Below, in pieces: positions 15,770 to 26,437 of a stretch of DNA of 64,000 nt (within the stretch, counting starts at the first letter, position 1; every line of letters begins with the position of its first letter). A program made the position numbers and the translations under genes. The notes beneath the pieces are model-generated. The model saw only the letters and a list, made by a program, of their open reading frames with translations, ran no database searches and was not told where the DNA came from. The DNA comes from Paractinoplanes rishiriensis (GTDB lineage: Bacteria > Actinomycetota > Actinomycetes > Mycobacteriales > Micromonosporaceae), in contig NZ_BOMV01000054.1 in the NCBI RefSeq assembly GCF_016862375.1, forward strand, positions 1 to 64,000. The letters are read 5' to 3'.

Positions 15770-16186
15770 ATGGGCTTCCTTCTCGACACCAACGTCATCT
15801 CGGAACCGCGGAAGGCGTCGCCGGATCCCCGGGTGCTCGCCTGGCTGCGCCGGCAGTCCGATGCCGGCGCCGAGATGTATCTGAGCTCCCTCGTGGTGGG
15901 GGAGGTGCGTAAGGGCATCGAACAGGTGCGACCGCGGGCGCCCCGGCAGGCAGAGGCCCTCGAGGCGTGGCTGGCCGGCCTCATCGGCGTCTACGGTGAC
16001 CGGATCCTGCCGGTCAGCGCCGCGGTCGCCGATGAGTGGGGGCGGCTCACCGCAGCGGCGCGGCCGCCGACGATCGACGGCCTGATCGCGGCCACGGCCA
16101 AGGTGCATCGGCTGACGTTGGCGACCCGCAACATCGCCGACGTGGCCGGTACGGGGGTGCCGGTGGTAAATCCCTTCGAGAGCTAG
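15770..16186 (+). CDS. PIN-domain toxin (VapC/FitB-like ribonuclease)
   Basis: A 138-residue PIN nuclease. The acidic metal-binding residues are in place: LLDTNVISE at the start, the Glu in SSLVVGEVRKG, and the Asp of TIDGLIAATA, followed by TRNIADV. These toxins cleave tRNA or rRNA with Mg2+ or Mn2+. ATG 15770 lies 2 bp after the antitoxin stop; a GTG at 15764 overlapping that stop is an alternative. The pairing with a Phd antitoxin rather than a VapB is common for the FitB-like subgroup. Confidence 0.9.
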   Translation: MGFLLDTNVISEPRKASPDPRVLAWLRRQSDAGAEMYLSSLVVGEVRKGIEQVRPRAPRQAEALEAWLAGLIGVYGDRILPVSAAVADEWGRLTAAARPPTIDGLIAATAKVHRLTLATRNIADVAGTGVPVVNPFES

Positions 16187-16262
16187 CTGGTGGCGCTTCC
16201 GGGTGGGTGGAATGGTCCTCGGGGTGGTGCAACGCCGGAGCGGGGATCGGTGTAATCAAAGC

Positions 16263-16766
16263 GTGCGGGTTACACGGTTTCCGGGGGCCGACTTCGAGGC
16301 TTATGTGCGCGAGGTCGGCCCTGGCCTGCTGCGCTTCGGGCATGTGCTCACGCTCGACCGGGGTGAGGCGGAAGATCTCGCCCAGGAGACGTTGATCCGG
16401 GTCGGGCTGGCGTGGGGACGGGTCCGGCGGGACGGTAACCCGGTCGGCTATGCGCAGCGGACCATGGTGAATCTCTTCCTCAACGGGCGACGGCGACGGC
16501 GCGCGGTTCCGGTCGCCGCGGTTCGCGAGGACGCGCGTGAGGACGCCGCGATCGCTGCCGTGGATGCCACGTCTGAAGTGAAAGACCTGCTCGCCGCGCT
16601 GCCGCCCAAGCAGCGGGCCGCGGTGGCGCTGCGCTATCTGCACGACATGCCGGACGAGCAGATCGCCGAGTTGCTCGGGTGCAGCCCGCCGACCGTGCGG
16701 TCGCAGGTTTCACGCGGGCTGGCCGCGTTGCGGGCGAATCTGCCGGCCGAGGAGGGGAAGCCGTGA
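16263..16766 (+). CDS. ECF sigma factor, SigE-type actinobacterial family (copy 1)
   Basis: A 167-residue ECF sigma factor. Region 2 spans about residues 5-75 (FEAYVREVGPGLLRFGHVL, then AEDLAQETLIRVGLAW); region 4 begins near residue 105 with LLAALPPKQRAAVALRYL and the helix-turn-helix PDEQIAELLGCSPPTVRSQ. It belongs to the SigE family (TIGR02983 type) common in actinomycetes. GTG 16263 lies 6 nt after TGTAAT (16251-16256), which suggests leaderless translation; no ribosome-binding site is visible. The stop overlaps the start of a single-span membrane protein, a likely regulatory partner. Confidence 0.9.
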   Translation: MRVTRFPGADFEAYVREVGPGLLRFGHVLTLDRGEAEDLAQETLIRVGLAWGRVRRDGNPVGYAQRTMVNLFLNGRRRRRAVPVAAVREDAREDAAIAAVDATSEVKDLLAALPPKQRAAVALRYLHDMPDEQIAELLGCSPPTVRSQVSRGLAALRANLPAEEGKP

Positions 16767-17416
16767 TGCTGAGCCAGGACTGGGATATTCCGGTCACCGA
16801 GGCGTTCGTGGACCGGGTTCGGCGCGGGGTACGGCGACGGCGACGGGTGCGGGTGCTCGGAGCGGGCGGGGCGGCGGTCGCCGTGCTGGCGGCCGTCTTC
16901 CTGCTGTGGCCGGCAATGCGGCAGGCCCCGACGATGGTGGCGACCAACCCGCCGGCCGTCGGCGGGTTGCTGGACGGGGTGAGCATCACCCACCTGCCGG
17001 CCGGGGCCGTGCGGGTCAAACGGGACAGCACGTCCAGCCAGACCCTGGCCGACCTGGGCGCCAGCAGCCTGATCGACGTTCCGACGCCGCCTGCGGGCGC
17101 GTGGGCGACGACCGCCACCCGCCGGTTCGACCGGGGCGTCGGTGTCGGGCTCTTCGTCACGGTGATGCGGCCGCTCCCGCCGGAGCCACCGGTCACCGCG
17201 GCGCAGGTGGGGGAGTGGCTGGCGAGCTGGGCCGCGCTCGGCACCCGGCCGGTGCGGGCGTTCGAGGTCCCCGCCGGGCACGCTCGGACGGTTGCCCACG
17301 GCAGCAGCAATTACGAGGTCGTCATCACCACGCCGGATCACGTGGTGATCACGGTCGGTGGCAACGCGGCGTTTTCCGCCGCCGAGATGGAGGAAGTTGC
17401 CCGAGGTCTGCGGTGA
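16766..17416 (+). CDS. Single-span membrane protein paired with the ECF sigma factor
   Basis: A 216-residue protein: a short N terminus, an Arg-rich stretch (RRGVRRRRRVRVL), one transmembrane segment near residues 33-52 (GGAAVAVLAAVFLLW) and an extracytoplasmic region of about 160 residues. No catalytic motif or known zinc anti-sigma (ZAS) signature is present. It overlaps the sigma gene by one base (ATG at 16766; a GTG at 16763 is possible), so expression is coupled. The arrangement suggests an anti-sigma or signal-sensing partner; that is inference from context. Confidence 0.75.
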   Translation: MLSQDWDIPVTEAFVDRVRRGVRRRRRVRVLGAGGAAVAVLAAVFLLWPAMRQAPTMVATNPPAVGGLLDGVSITHLPAGAVRVKRDSTSSQTLADLGASSLIDVPTPPAGAWATTATRRFDRGVGVGLFVTVMRPLPPEPPVTAAQVGEWLASWAALGTRPVRAFEVPAGHARTVAHGSSNYEVVITTPDHVVITVGGNAAFSAAEMEEVARGLR

Positions 17417-17473
17417 ATGCAACCCCGTCATGGTCGTCAATCGTCAGGGGGCTGTGAAAGTGAAGGAGGGCAC

Positions 17474-17992
17474 GTGACGAACGAGCGTGACGAGCAGTTC
17501 CACAGCTTCGTGCTCAGCCACCGCGCCGGACTGGTGCGGACTGCCACGCTGCTGACCGCGGGTGATGCGCACCTCGCCGAGGATCTGGTGCAGTCCACCC
17601 TGACGAAGTTGTACGTGGCCTGGCCGGCGTTCCGGCGGGCCGACAACCCGGAGGGATACCTGCGCCGGACCCTGGTGAACGCACTCACCGACGAGAAACG
17701 CCGGTGGTGGCGCCGCCACGAACGGCCGGTGGCCGACCTGCCGGACCGGCCGCACGCCGAGCCGGACCCGGACGACCGCAGCGACGGCCTGCGTCTCGCG
17801 CTGCGGGAACTGCCGCCGCGGATGCGGGCCGCCCTGGTGTTCCGCTACTTCTACGACCTTGACGTCGCCGACACCGCCGACGCCCTCGGGTGCTCCGAAG
17901 GCACGGTGAAAAGCCAGACGGCCCGGGCCCTCGACCGGCTGCGGACCGTCCTGGCGCCGACCGAACTTCCCCTGACTGGAGTCATCCGATGA
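17474..17992 (+). CDS. ECF sigma factor, SigE-type actinobacterial family (copy 2)
   Basis: A 172-residue ECF sigma factor, paralogous to the one at 16263. Region 2 includes FVLSHRAGLVRTATLLT and HLAEDLVQSTLTKLYVAW; region 4 includes LRELPPRMRAALVFRYFYDL and the helix-turn-helix DTADALGCSEGTVKSQ. GTG 17474 is set by the ribosome-binding site AAGGAGGG about 6 nt upstream; the frame open before it has no homology. Its ATGA overlap with the next gene mirrors the first pair, so the locus looks like two successive sigma/partner units. Confidence 0.92.
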   Translation: MTNERDEQFHSFVLSHRAGLVRTATLLTAGDAHLAEDLVQSTLTKLYVAWPAFRRADNPEGYLRRTLVNALTDEKRRWWRRHERPVADLPDRPHAEPDPDDRSDGLRLALRELPPRMRAALVFRYFYDLDVADTADALGCSEGTVKSQTARALDRLRTVLAPTELPLTGVIR

Positions 17993-18642
17993 CCAATCTG
18001 CACGACCGTCTCGACACCATCGCGGGGCCGGCCGTCGTGCCGTCCCCGGCCCAGATCGACGCCGACCTGGCCCGTGGCAAGCGGGCGCTGCGCCGCCGCC
18101 GGGCCGTGCAGCAGGTGGGCGCGTCCGTCTTCGCGGTGGCCGCCATCGCCGCCGCGGTCGCCTACGGCACCAGCGGCGGTGCCAGTCCCCAGCCGAAGCC
18201 GGAGGCCGTCGCCCCGGTCGCGCCGCAGACCGTGGCCACCAAGCTCGTCGCCTACAAGGGTGAGCAGCCCAAGGGCTTCACCATCGACAAGGTGCCGGAC
18301 GGCTGGGAGGTGCAGGGCGTCAGCCCGGGTGCGCTCACCATCGCCCCGATCGGCATCAAGGACCAGCACCCGGACAGCTTCGTCGGCAAGATCGCGGTCA
18401 TGCTCCAGTCGGCCGACGACAAGTCCACCCCGACCGGCCAGAACGTCACGGTGGGCGGCAAGCCGGGCGTGATCAACGACCCGGACGACCCCGGTCACAC
18501 CCGCAACCTGTGGGTGAAGCAGCCGAACGGGATCTGGATGCTGGTGCAGATCTGGGACGCGCGCGGCTGGACGGCGGAGAGCATGGTCGAGTTCGCCGAC
18601 GGCATCACCGTGACCAAGGAGGCCCAGCAGGGCCGCGGCTGA
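17989..18642 (+). CDS. Single-span membrane protein paired with the second ECF sigma factor
   Basis: A 217-residue protein with a cytoplasmic N terminus of about 35 residues, a basic stretch (RGKRALRRRRAV), one transmembrane segment near residues 40-60 and a soluble extracytoplasmic domain. The start overlaps the sigma gene by 4 bp (ATGA). The same layout as the protein at 16766 suggests an equivalent role as membrane partner, though the outer domains differ in sequence. No enzymatic motif is seen. Confidence 0.75.
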   Translation: MTNLHDRLDTIAGPAVVPSPAQIDADLARGKRALRRRRAVQQVGASVFAVAAIAAAVAYGTSGGASPQPKPEAVAPVAPQTVATKLVAYKGEQPKGFTIDKVPDGWEVQGVSPGALTIAPIGIKDQHPDSFVGKIAVMLQSADDKSTPTGQNVTVGGKPGVINDPDDPGHTRNLWVKQPNGIWMLVQIWDARGWTAESMVEFADGITVTKEAQQGRG

Positions 18643-18660
18643 CGCCGCCGGGGGCGGGGC

Positions 18661-19305
18661 CTACCAGCCCCGCTCCCGCCACTCGGCCAGATGCGGCCGC
18701 TCGGCGCCGAGCGTCGAGTCTTTGCCGTGGCCCGGGTAGAACCAGGTGTCGTCGCCGAGCTGGCCGAACACCTTGGCCTCCAGGTCGTCCATCAGCGAGA
18801 TGTGGTCCTCGGGCCGGATCGTCTTGCCGTGCCCGCCGGGGAAGAGCGAGTCGCCGGTCCACAGGTGCGCGGTGCCGGCCGGGTCGCGGTAGAGCAGGGC
18901 GATCGAGCCGGGCGTGTGGCCGACCAGGTGGATCACCTCGAGCGTGCAGTCGCCGACCTTGACCGTGTCGCCCTCGGTCAGCGTGTCGGTGACCACCGGG
19001 ATCTCCACGGCGTCGGCCGCGTGCGCCAGCGACCGGGCGCCGGTGGCCTCGACCACGTCCTCCAGGGCCTGCCAGTGGTCACCGTGCCGGTGCGTGGTCA
19101 CCACCGTGCTCAGCCCGCCCGAGCCGATCAACGCGATCAGCGTGTCGGCGTCGTTGGCCGCGTCGATCAGGACCTGCTCGTCGCCGCTGCGCAGCAGGTA
19201 GGCGTTGTTGTCCATGGGGCCGACCGAGACCTTGCTGATGGTCAGCTGGTCGAGGGTGCGCACCGCGGCCGGGCCGCCCTTGGTCACGTCTCCGGTGTAG
19301 GTCAT
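18661..19305 (-). CDS. MBL-fold metal-dependent hydrolase
   Basis: A 214-residue metallo-beta-lactamase-fold protein. The metal-binding signature is TTHRHGDHW (HxHxDH), followed by VGHTPGSIALLY with its His, GDSLFPGG with the bridging Asp, and YPGHG for the last His. This is the full glyoxalase-II-type set, so it should be an active hydrolase of unknown substrate. ATG 19305 overlaps the stop of the upstream gene by one base (TGATG), so the two are translationally coupled. An MBL protein is also found near uvrB-uvrA in mycobacteria. Confidence 0.9.
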   Translation of the reverse strand: MTYTGDVTKGGPAAVRTLDQLTISKVSVGPMDNNAYLLRSGDEQVLIDAANDADTLIALIGSGGLSTVVTTHRHGDHWQALEDVVEATGARSLAHAADAVEIPVVTDTLTEGDTVKVGDCTLEVIHLVGHTPGSIALLYRDPAGTAHLWTGDSLFPGGHGKTIRPEDHISLMDDLEAKVFGQLGDDTWFYPGHGKDSTLGAERPHLAEWRERGW

Positions 19306-20009
19306 CACTTCCACCTCACTGGTGTCGGGAGCTCGCCGTCCGGCGAGACGGTCAGGTCACCGCCGGCGGCGCGGCCGGCCAGCCACGCCGCGAGCGACTT
19401 GGTGGGCCCGCCGACCACCGGCGGTTCGTCCGCCTTGCCGATCGTCAGCGGATGGTCGGTGCCGTACGGGCGCAGCACCATCGCGGGCCACTCGGCGGAG
19501 GCACCGGTGACGATCTCGCGGAGCAGGCGCAGCGCGAAGGCGTCCGACCAGTCGCCGAACGTGTAGCCGGCGCCGAGGTCGACGTGGTGCACCTCGACCT
19601 CGCGCAGCCGCGCCCACGGCACCGCGGCCGCGGACTGGCCGAGAAAGTCGAGGTGGAACGTCCACGCGGCGGCCGGCATCGCGGCGCCGGCGTCGGCGAA
19701 CCGCTCGTGCGCGGCCCGGATGTCTTCGATCTGCTCGCGCAGCGGGCGGCCGGACCCCTCCTCGATCGCCGCGTTGCGGGCCTCGGTGGAGGCGTAGGCC
19801 GGGGTCTCGACGCCGGTGCGGGCCCAGGTCAACAGATTGGTGTACGCGTCGGCGTTGCGCGCCACATGGGTGAGCACGTGGCCGACCGTCCACCCGGGCA
19901 GCAGCGACGGCGTGGCCACGGCGGCCGGGTCCAGGTCGGCGGCCGTACGGCACAGGGCCTCGGTGGCGCGGTCGACGTCGGTTAGCAGGACCAGCGGATC
20001 CATCGTCAC
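19305..20009 (-). CDS. Maleylpyruvate isomerase-family (MDMPI/DinB-like) protein
   Basis: A 234-residue protein with the DinB-like four-helix MDMPI domain. It has WTVGHVLTHVARNADAY and EVEVHHVDLG, supplying the His, Glu and His metal ligands of mycothiol-dependent enzymes. The C-terminal part resembles the MDMPI C domain. Members use mycothiol in isomerisation or detoxification; the substrate is unknown. Starts are crowded: GTG 20012, GTG 20009 and ATG 20003 are in frame. GTG 20009 lies 6 nt after TAGGGT (20021-20016), favouring a leaderless start there. The MBL hydrolase gene overlaps its stop. Confidence 0.82.
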   Translation of the reverse strand: MTMDPLVLLTDVDRATEALCRTAADLDPAAVATPSLLPGWTVGHVLTHVARNADAYTNLLTWARTGVETPAYASTEARNAAIEEGSGRPLREQIEDIRAAHERFADAGAAMPAAAWTFHLDFLGQSAAAVPWARLREVEVHHVDLGAGYTFGDWSDAFALRLLREIVTGASAEWPAMVLRPYGTDHPLTIGKADEPPVVGGPTKSLAAWLAGRAAGGDLTVSPDGELPTPVRWK

Positions 20010-20110
20010 CACCCAACCCTAGTGGCAGAGAATTCGCTTTCGCTCGGGTAGTGCGGACCGTACCGTCGGTGCCAGACGCGCAGATCGTCTTCGTGAAGGA
20101 GGTGGAGAAC

Positions 20111-20158
20111 GTGCCGTTCCTCATTACCGCGTCCCTTCACCAGGAGGCCAGCGCCTGA
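20111..20158 (+). CDS. Possible leader peptide upstream of rsgA
   Basis: A 15-codon frame encoding VPFLITASLHQEASA, ending 32 bp before the rsgA start. Its GTG has a strong AAGGAGG about 9 nt upstream, better than the site before rsgA itself. The frame is open further upstream and could begin at the GTG at 20051 (35 residues). I recognise no family. It could be a regulatory upstream ORF or a small protein, or the Shine-Dalgarno match may be chance. Confidence 0.35.
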   Translation: MPFLITASLHQEASA

Positions 20159-20190
20159 CCCGGCGCCCTCCCCTTCCGCAAAGGGTTCCT

Positions 20191-21228
20191 ATGTCGCACG
20201 ACCTGTCCCGGCTCGGCTGGGACGACTTCTTCGTATCCGCGTACCGTCCCTTCGACCGTTCCGACGCGTGTCCCGGCCGGGTGCTGCGCGTCGACCGCGG
20301 TGTCTGCACCGTGCTGGCCGCGTCCGGCGTCACCCGCGCCAGTCTGGCCGGCAACGTGCTGCTCGCCGCCGCCCAGGACCCGGTCAACCTGCCCGGCACC
20401 GGTGACTGGGTGGCGCTGCGGCGGTGGCCCGATCGCCGGATCACGGTCGAGGCGGTGCTGCCGCGGCGCACCGCGCTGATCCGCCGCACGTCCGACAAGG
20501 ACGCCTCGGGTCAGTTGCTGGCCGCCAACATGGACTCGGTCGCGGTGGTCGAGCCGATGCACCCGGCACCCGACGCGCCCCGGGTCGAGCGCCTGCTCGC
20601 GCTGGCCTGGGAGTCGGGCGCCAAACCTGTGGTCGTGCTCACCAAGAGCGACACGGCGGCGGATCCGGAGGCGGTGGCCCGGCAGCTCGCCGAGCTCGCG
20701 CCGGGCGTACCGGTGGTTGCGGTGAGCGTGCGGGCCGAGCCCGGCGTCGATCAATTGCGGCCGTACGTGGTACCCGGCCGCACCCTGGCACTGCTGGGCC
20801 GCTCCGGAGCCGGCAAGTCGACACTGGTCAACGCGCTGGCCGGCACCGCCGTGATGCCGGTGCAGGCGATCCGGGACGCCGACGGCAAGGGCCGGCACAC
20901 CACCGCGTACCGCAATCTCGTGCCGTTGCCCGGCGGCGGTGCCGTGGTGGACACCCCGGGCATCCGGGGCGTCGGCCTGCTCGACAACGCCTCCGGACTG
21001 GACCGGGCGTTCGCCGACATCGCCGACCTGGCGGCGCTGTGCCGCTTCGGCGACTGCCGGCACCGGGCCGAACCCGGCTGCGCGGTCACCGCGGCCGTGG
21101 CCGACGGCACACTGTCGCCGCGCCGCCTGGACAGCTGGCGCAAACTGCAGCGCGAGGTCGAGGTGGAGAGCGCGCGCCAGTCGGCCCGGCTGGCCGGTCT
21201 GGCCGGTCACCGCCGACGGCGGCCCTGA
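20191..21228 (+). CDS. rsgA: Small ribosomal subunit biogenesis GTPase RsgA
   Basis: A 345-residue circularly permuted GTPase. The order is an OB-fold, then G4 (VVVLTKSD), then G1 (LLGRSGAGKSTLVNAL), then G3 (VVDTPGIRG), then the zinc-binding CRFGDCRHRAEPGC. RsgA tests and matures the decoding site of the 30S subunit late in assembly. All nucleotide and zinc residues are intact. ATG 20191 gives the usual MSHDLSRLGWD start. It is followed 24 bp later by a membrane protein gene with its own promoter-like sequence. Confidence 0.96.
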   Translation: MSHDLSRLGWDDFFVSAYRPFDRSDACPGRVLRVDRGVCTVLAASGVTRASLAGNVLLAAAQDPVNLPGTGDWVALRRWPDRRITVEAVLPRRTALIRRTSDKDASGQLLAANMDSVAVVEPMHPAPDAPRVERLLALAWESGAKPVVVLTKSDTAADPEAVARQLAELAPGVPVVAVSVRAEPGVDQLRPYVVPGRTLALLGRSGAGKSTLVNALAGTAVMPVQAIRDADGKGRHTTAYRNLVPLPGGGAVVDTPGIRGVGLLDNASGLDRAFADIADLAALCRFGDCRHRAEPGCAVTAAVADGTLSPRRLDSWRKLQREVEVESARQSARLAGLAGHRRRRP

Positions 21229-21252
21229 GCGCGCCTCTGCAAGAATGCACCG

Positions 21253-23043
21253 GTGCGTGCGGTGGACGAGGTTGTCGAACAGCCGGCTGTCCCCTCGGCT
21301 GCGCCGGCTCCGGTGACCCGCCGCGCCGATCTGTGGTCGCTGCTCAGCTACCTCGCGTTGGCCGTGCTCGCGCTGAGCCGGCTGTGGCGCGACCCGGACG
21401 GCCGGGTGCTCTCGCTCAACGAGGACGACCACGGCGTCTTCCTGTTCTTCCTCCAGCACGGCGAGCGGGTGCTGTTCCACGGCGACAACCCGTTCTTCAC
21501 CGACCGGATCAACGTGCCGGACGGCGTGAACATGATGGCCAACACCTCGGTGCTGGCCGTCGGCGTGCCGCTCGCGCCGGTCACCCACTTCCTCGGCCCG
21601 GCCGTGGCGCTGGTGCTGGCGCTCACCCTGGGCCTGGCCGGCACCGCGGCGGCCTGGTACTGGGTGCTGTCGCGGCACCTGGTGACCAGCCGGGTCGCGG
21701 CCTGGGTCGGCGGCCTGTGGTGCGGTTTCGCGCCGACCATGATCTCGCACGCCAACGGCCACGTGAACTTCGTGAGCCAGTTCGTGGTGCCGTTCATCGT
21801 GTGGCAGGTGCTGCGGCTGCGCGAGCCGGGCCGGGTGTGGCGCGGCGGCGTGATCCTGGGCCTGCTGATCGTGCTCCAGGTGTTCGTGAACGAGGAGATC
21901 CTCCTGTTCACCGCGCTCACCCTGGCGGTTTTCGTACTCGCGTACGGGATCATGGCGCGACGGGAGAGCCTGGCGCTGGTGCCGCGCTATCTGGCCGGGC
22001 TCGGTGTCGCGGCCGGGGTGGCGGTCGTCCTGCTGGCCTATCCGCTGTACGTGCAGTTCTACGGCCCGCAGCACTACGAGGGCCAGCCGTTCCTGCCCGA
22101 GAAGTACGTCACCGACCTGCTCTCGCTGCCGGCGTTCGCCCGTCAGTCGCTGGCCGGCAACGCGGCGCTGGCCGAGAAGCTGAGCGTGAGCGCGACCGAG
22201 GAGAACACGTTCTTCGGCCCGGCCGGGCTCGTCATGATCGTGGTCTCGGTGATCATGCTCTGGCGCTCGGTGGCGGCCCGGGCCACCGCGATCGCCGGCC
22301 TGGTGCTGCTGGTCGTGTCGATGGGCCCGTGGCTGCGGGTGGCCAACCACCAGACCCCGATCCCGCTGCCGTTCGGCCTGGTCAGTCACCTGCCGATCAT
22401 CGACCTGGTGAGCGTGACCCGGTTCGCCATGGTGGCCGCCACCGTCGCCGGCGTGCTGCTGGCGCTGGCCACCGACCGGGCCGGGGACCTGCCCGAGCGG
22501 CGCCGCCGCTGGTTCCGTGTCGGCCTGGTGCTGGCGCTGGTGCCGCTCGCGCCCAAGCCGCTGCCGGTGGTGCCGGCCGACCCGCTGCCCGCGTTCATCA
22601 GCCAGGGCATGTGGCGTGGGTACGTGTCCGAGGACCGCACCCTGGTGCCGGTGCCACTGCCCGAGGTGACCACCGGCCGGGCCGGGGTGCGCTGGTCGGC
22701 GCTGACCCGGCTGGACGTGCGCACGCCACGCGGGTACTTCATGGGCCCGGCGAATCCGCCCGGCGACCTGACCGGATCGTGGAACGCGCCCCGCCGGTTC
22801 ACCACCGACCTGCTGTGGCGGGTGCGCCAGTACGGGCTCCGGCCCGACCTGACCACCACCGACCGGCGGCGGATCGAGGCCGACCTGATTTATTGGCGGG
22901 CCGCCGTGGTGGTGCTGGTGCCGGGCAGCCGCAACGGGGACGCGGTGCTGGCCACGCTGACCGACGCGCTGGGCCCGTCGCGCGAGGTGGGCGGCGTCCG
23001 GCTGTGGGACGTACGGTATTTAGCGGTCCCCCCGCCCGGGTGA
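21253..23043 (+). CDS. Polytopic membrane protein, GT-C glycosyltransferase-like
   Basis: A 596-residue protein with about 10-11 hydrophobic segments in residues 30-430 and a soluble C-terminal part of about 150 residues. The first loop after helix 1 contains LNEDDHGVFLFFLQHGE and DNPFFTDRINVPDGVN; an acidic pair in this position is typical of GT-C enzymes that use polyprenyl-phosphate sugars. No closer family is recognised, and the donor and acceptor are unknown. GTG 21253 follows AAGAAT by 6 nt, suggesting leaderless translation. It is not co-located with other cell-wall sugar genes here. Confidence 0.75.
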   Translation: MRAVDEVVEQPAVPSAAPAPVTRRADLWSLLSYLALAVLALSRLWRDPDGRVLSLNEDDHGVFLFFLQHGERVLFHGDNPFFTDRINVPDGVNMMANTSVLAVGVPLAPVTHFLGPAVALVLALTLGLAGTAAAWYWVLSRHLVTSRVAAWVGGLWCGFAPTMISHANGHVNFVSQFVVPFIVWQVLRLREPGRVWRGGVILGLLIVLQVFVNEEILLFTALTLAVFVLAYGIMARRESLALVPRYLAGLGVAAGVAVVLLAYPLYVQFYGPQHYEGQPFLPEKYVTDLLSLPAFARQSLAGNAALAEKLSVSATEENTFFGPAGLVMIVVSVIMLWRSVAARATAIAGLVLLVVSMGPWLRVANHQTPIPLPFGLVSHLPIIDLVSVTRFAMVAATVAGVLLALATDRAGDLPERRRRWFRVGLVLALVPLAPKPLPVVPADPLPAFISQGMWRGYVSEDRTLVPVPLPEVTTGRAGVRWSALTRLDVRTPRGYFMGPANPPGDLTGSWNAPRRFTTDLLWRVRQYGLRPDLTTTDRRRIEADLIYWRAAVVVLVPGSRNGDAVLATLTDALGPSREVGGVRLWDVRYLAVPPPG

Positions 23044-23157
23044 CCCATCCAACCGCCCCACCCGCCACCCTAAAGAGGTAAAAAGCCCCCTCCGATCTGC
23101 GGGAATGTGCGTCATGTGCCAGGCGCTGGGCTTGAACGGGGCGGCCGGGGGCAAAAC

Positions 23158-23180
23158 TTGTCACACCCCCTGGCTAGAGT
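23158..23180 (+). promoter_or_regulatory. RecA-NDp/PafBC-type damage promoter of uvrA
   Basis: TTGTCACAC (23158-23166), exactly 8 nt (23167-23174), then TAGAGT (23175-23180). Layout and spacing match the sites at uvrB and uvrC. Transcription would start about 40 nt before the uvrA GTG, so this mRNA has a short leader with its own ribosome-binding site. Confidence 0.72.
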
Positions 23181-23227
23181 GTCCGCGGCTCTGCTCGACT
23201 CATACACATGTTCGGAGAGGCTGGCTG

Positions 23228-26185
<2,958 letters not shown>

Positions 26186-26224
26186 CACCCGGAGTCCAGC
26201 AGAGTCTCAGGTAACTCATAGCTA

Positions 26225-26265
26225 CGACGCCCGGTCGGAATCTTATCCTCGGCCGGGCGGCGTCG
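26225..26265 (+). terminator. Hairpin downstream of uvrA
   Basis: CGACGCC (26225-26231) pairs with GGCGTCG (26259-26265), with an inner CGG/CCG extension, about 40 bp after the uvrA stop. No T run follows, so it may only slow or protect the transcript end. Confidence 0.5.
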
Positions 26266-26348
26266 TTCCGGTAAAGGTGCCGTTGCGCCGCCGGGCAAAG
26301 ACCAACAAAGACCTACAAGACGCCGTCCCTGGGACGGATAATTTCGCG

Positions 26349-26402
26349 ATGCGCCTGAACCAGGGCAGCCGCGAGCGCGTATACGACATTGACGCCGTGT
26401 GA
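26349..26402 (+). CDS. Possible leaderless 17-codon ORF before the Rieske gene
   Basis: A short frame encoding MRLNQGSRERVYDIDAV, ending 35 bp before the Rieske lipoprotein start. GATAAT (26337-26342) lies 6 nt before its ATG, the spacing seen at leaderless genes in this window, so the transcript may begin at this ATG. An in-frame GTG at 26280 would give 40 residues. No family is recognised; a regulatory upstream ORF is one reading. Confidence 0.35.
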   Translation: MRLNQGSRERVYDIDAV

Positions 26403-26437
26403 CCACTCATGCGGTCGAGGCACTGGAGGGCTAACCG

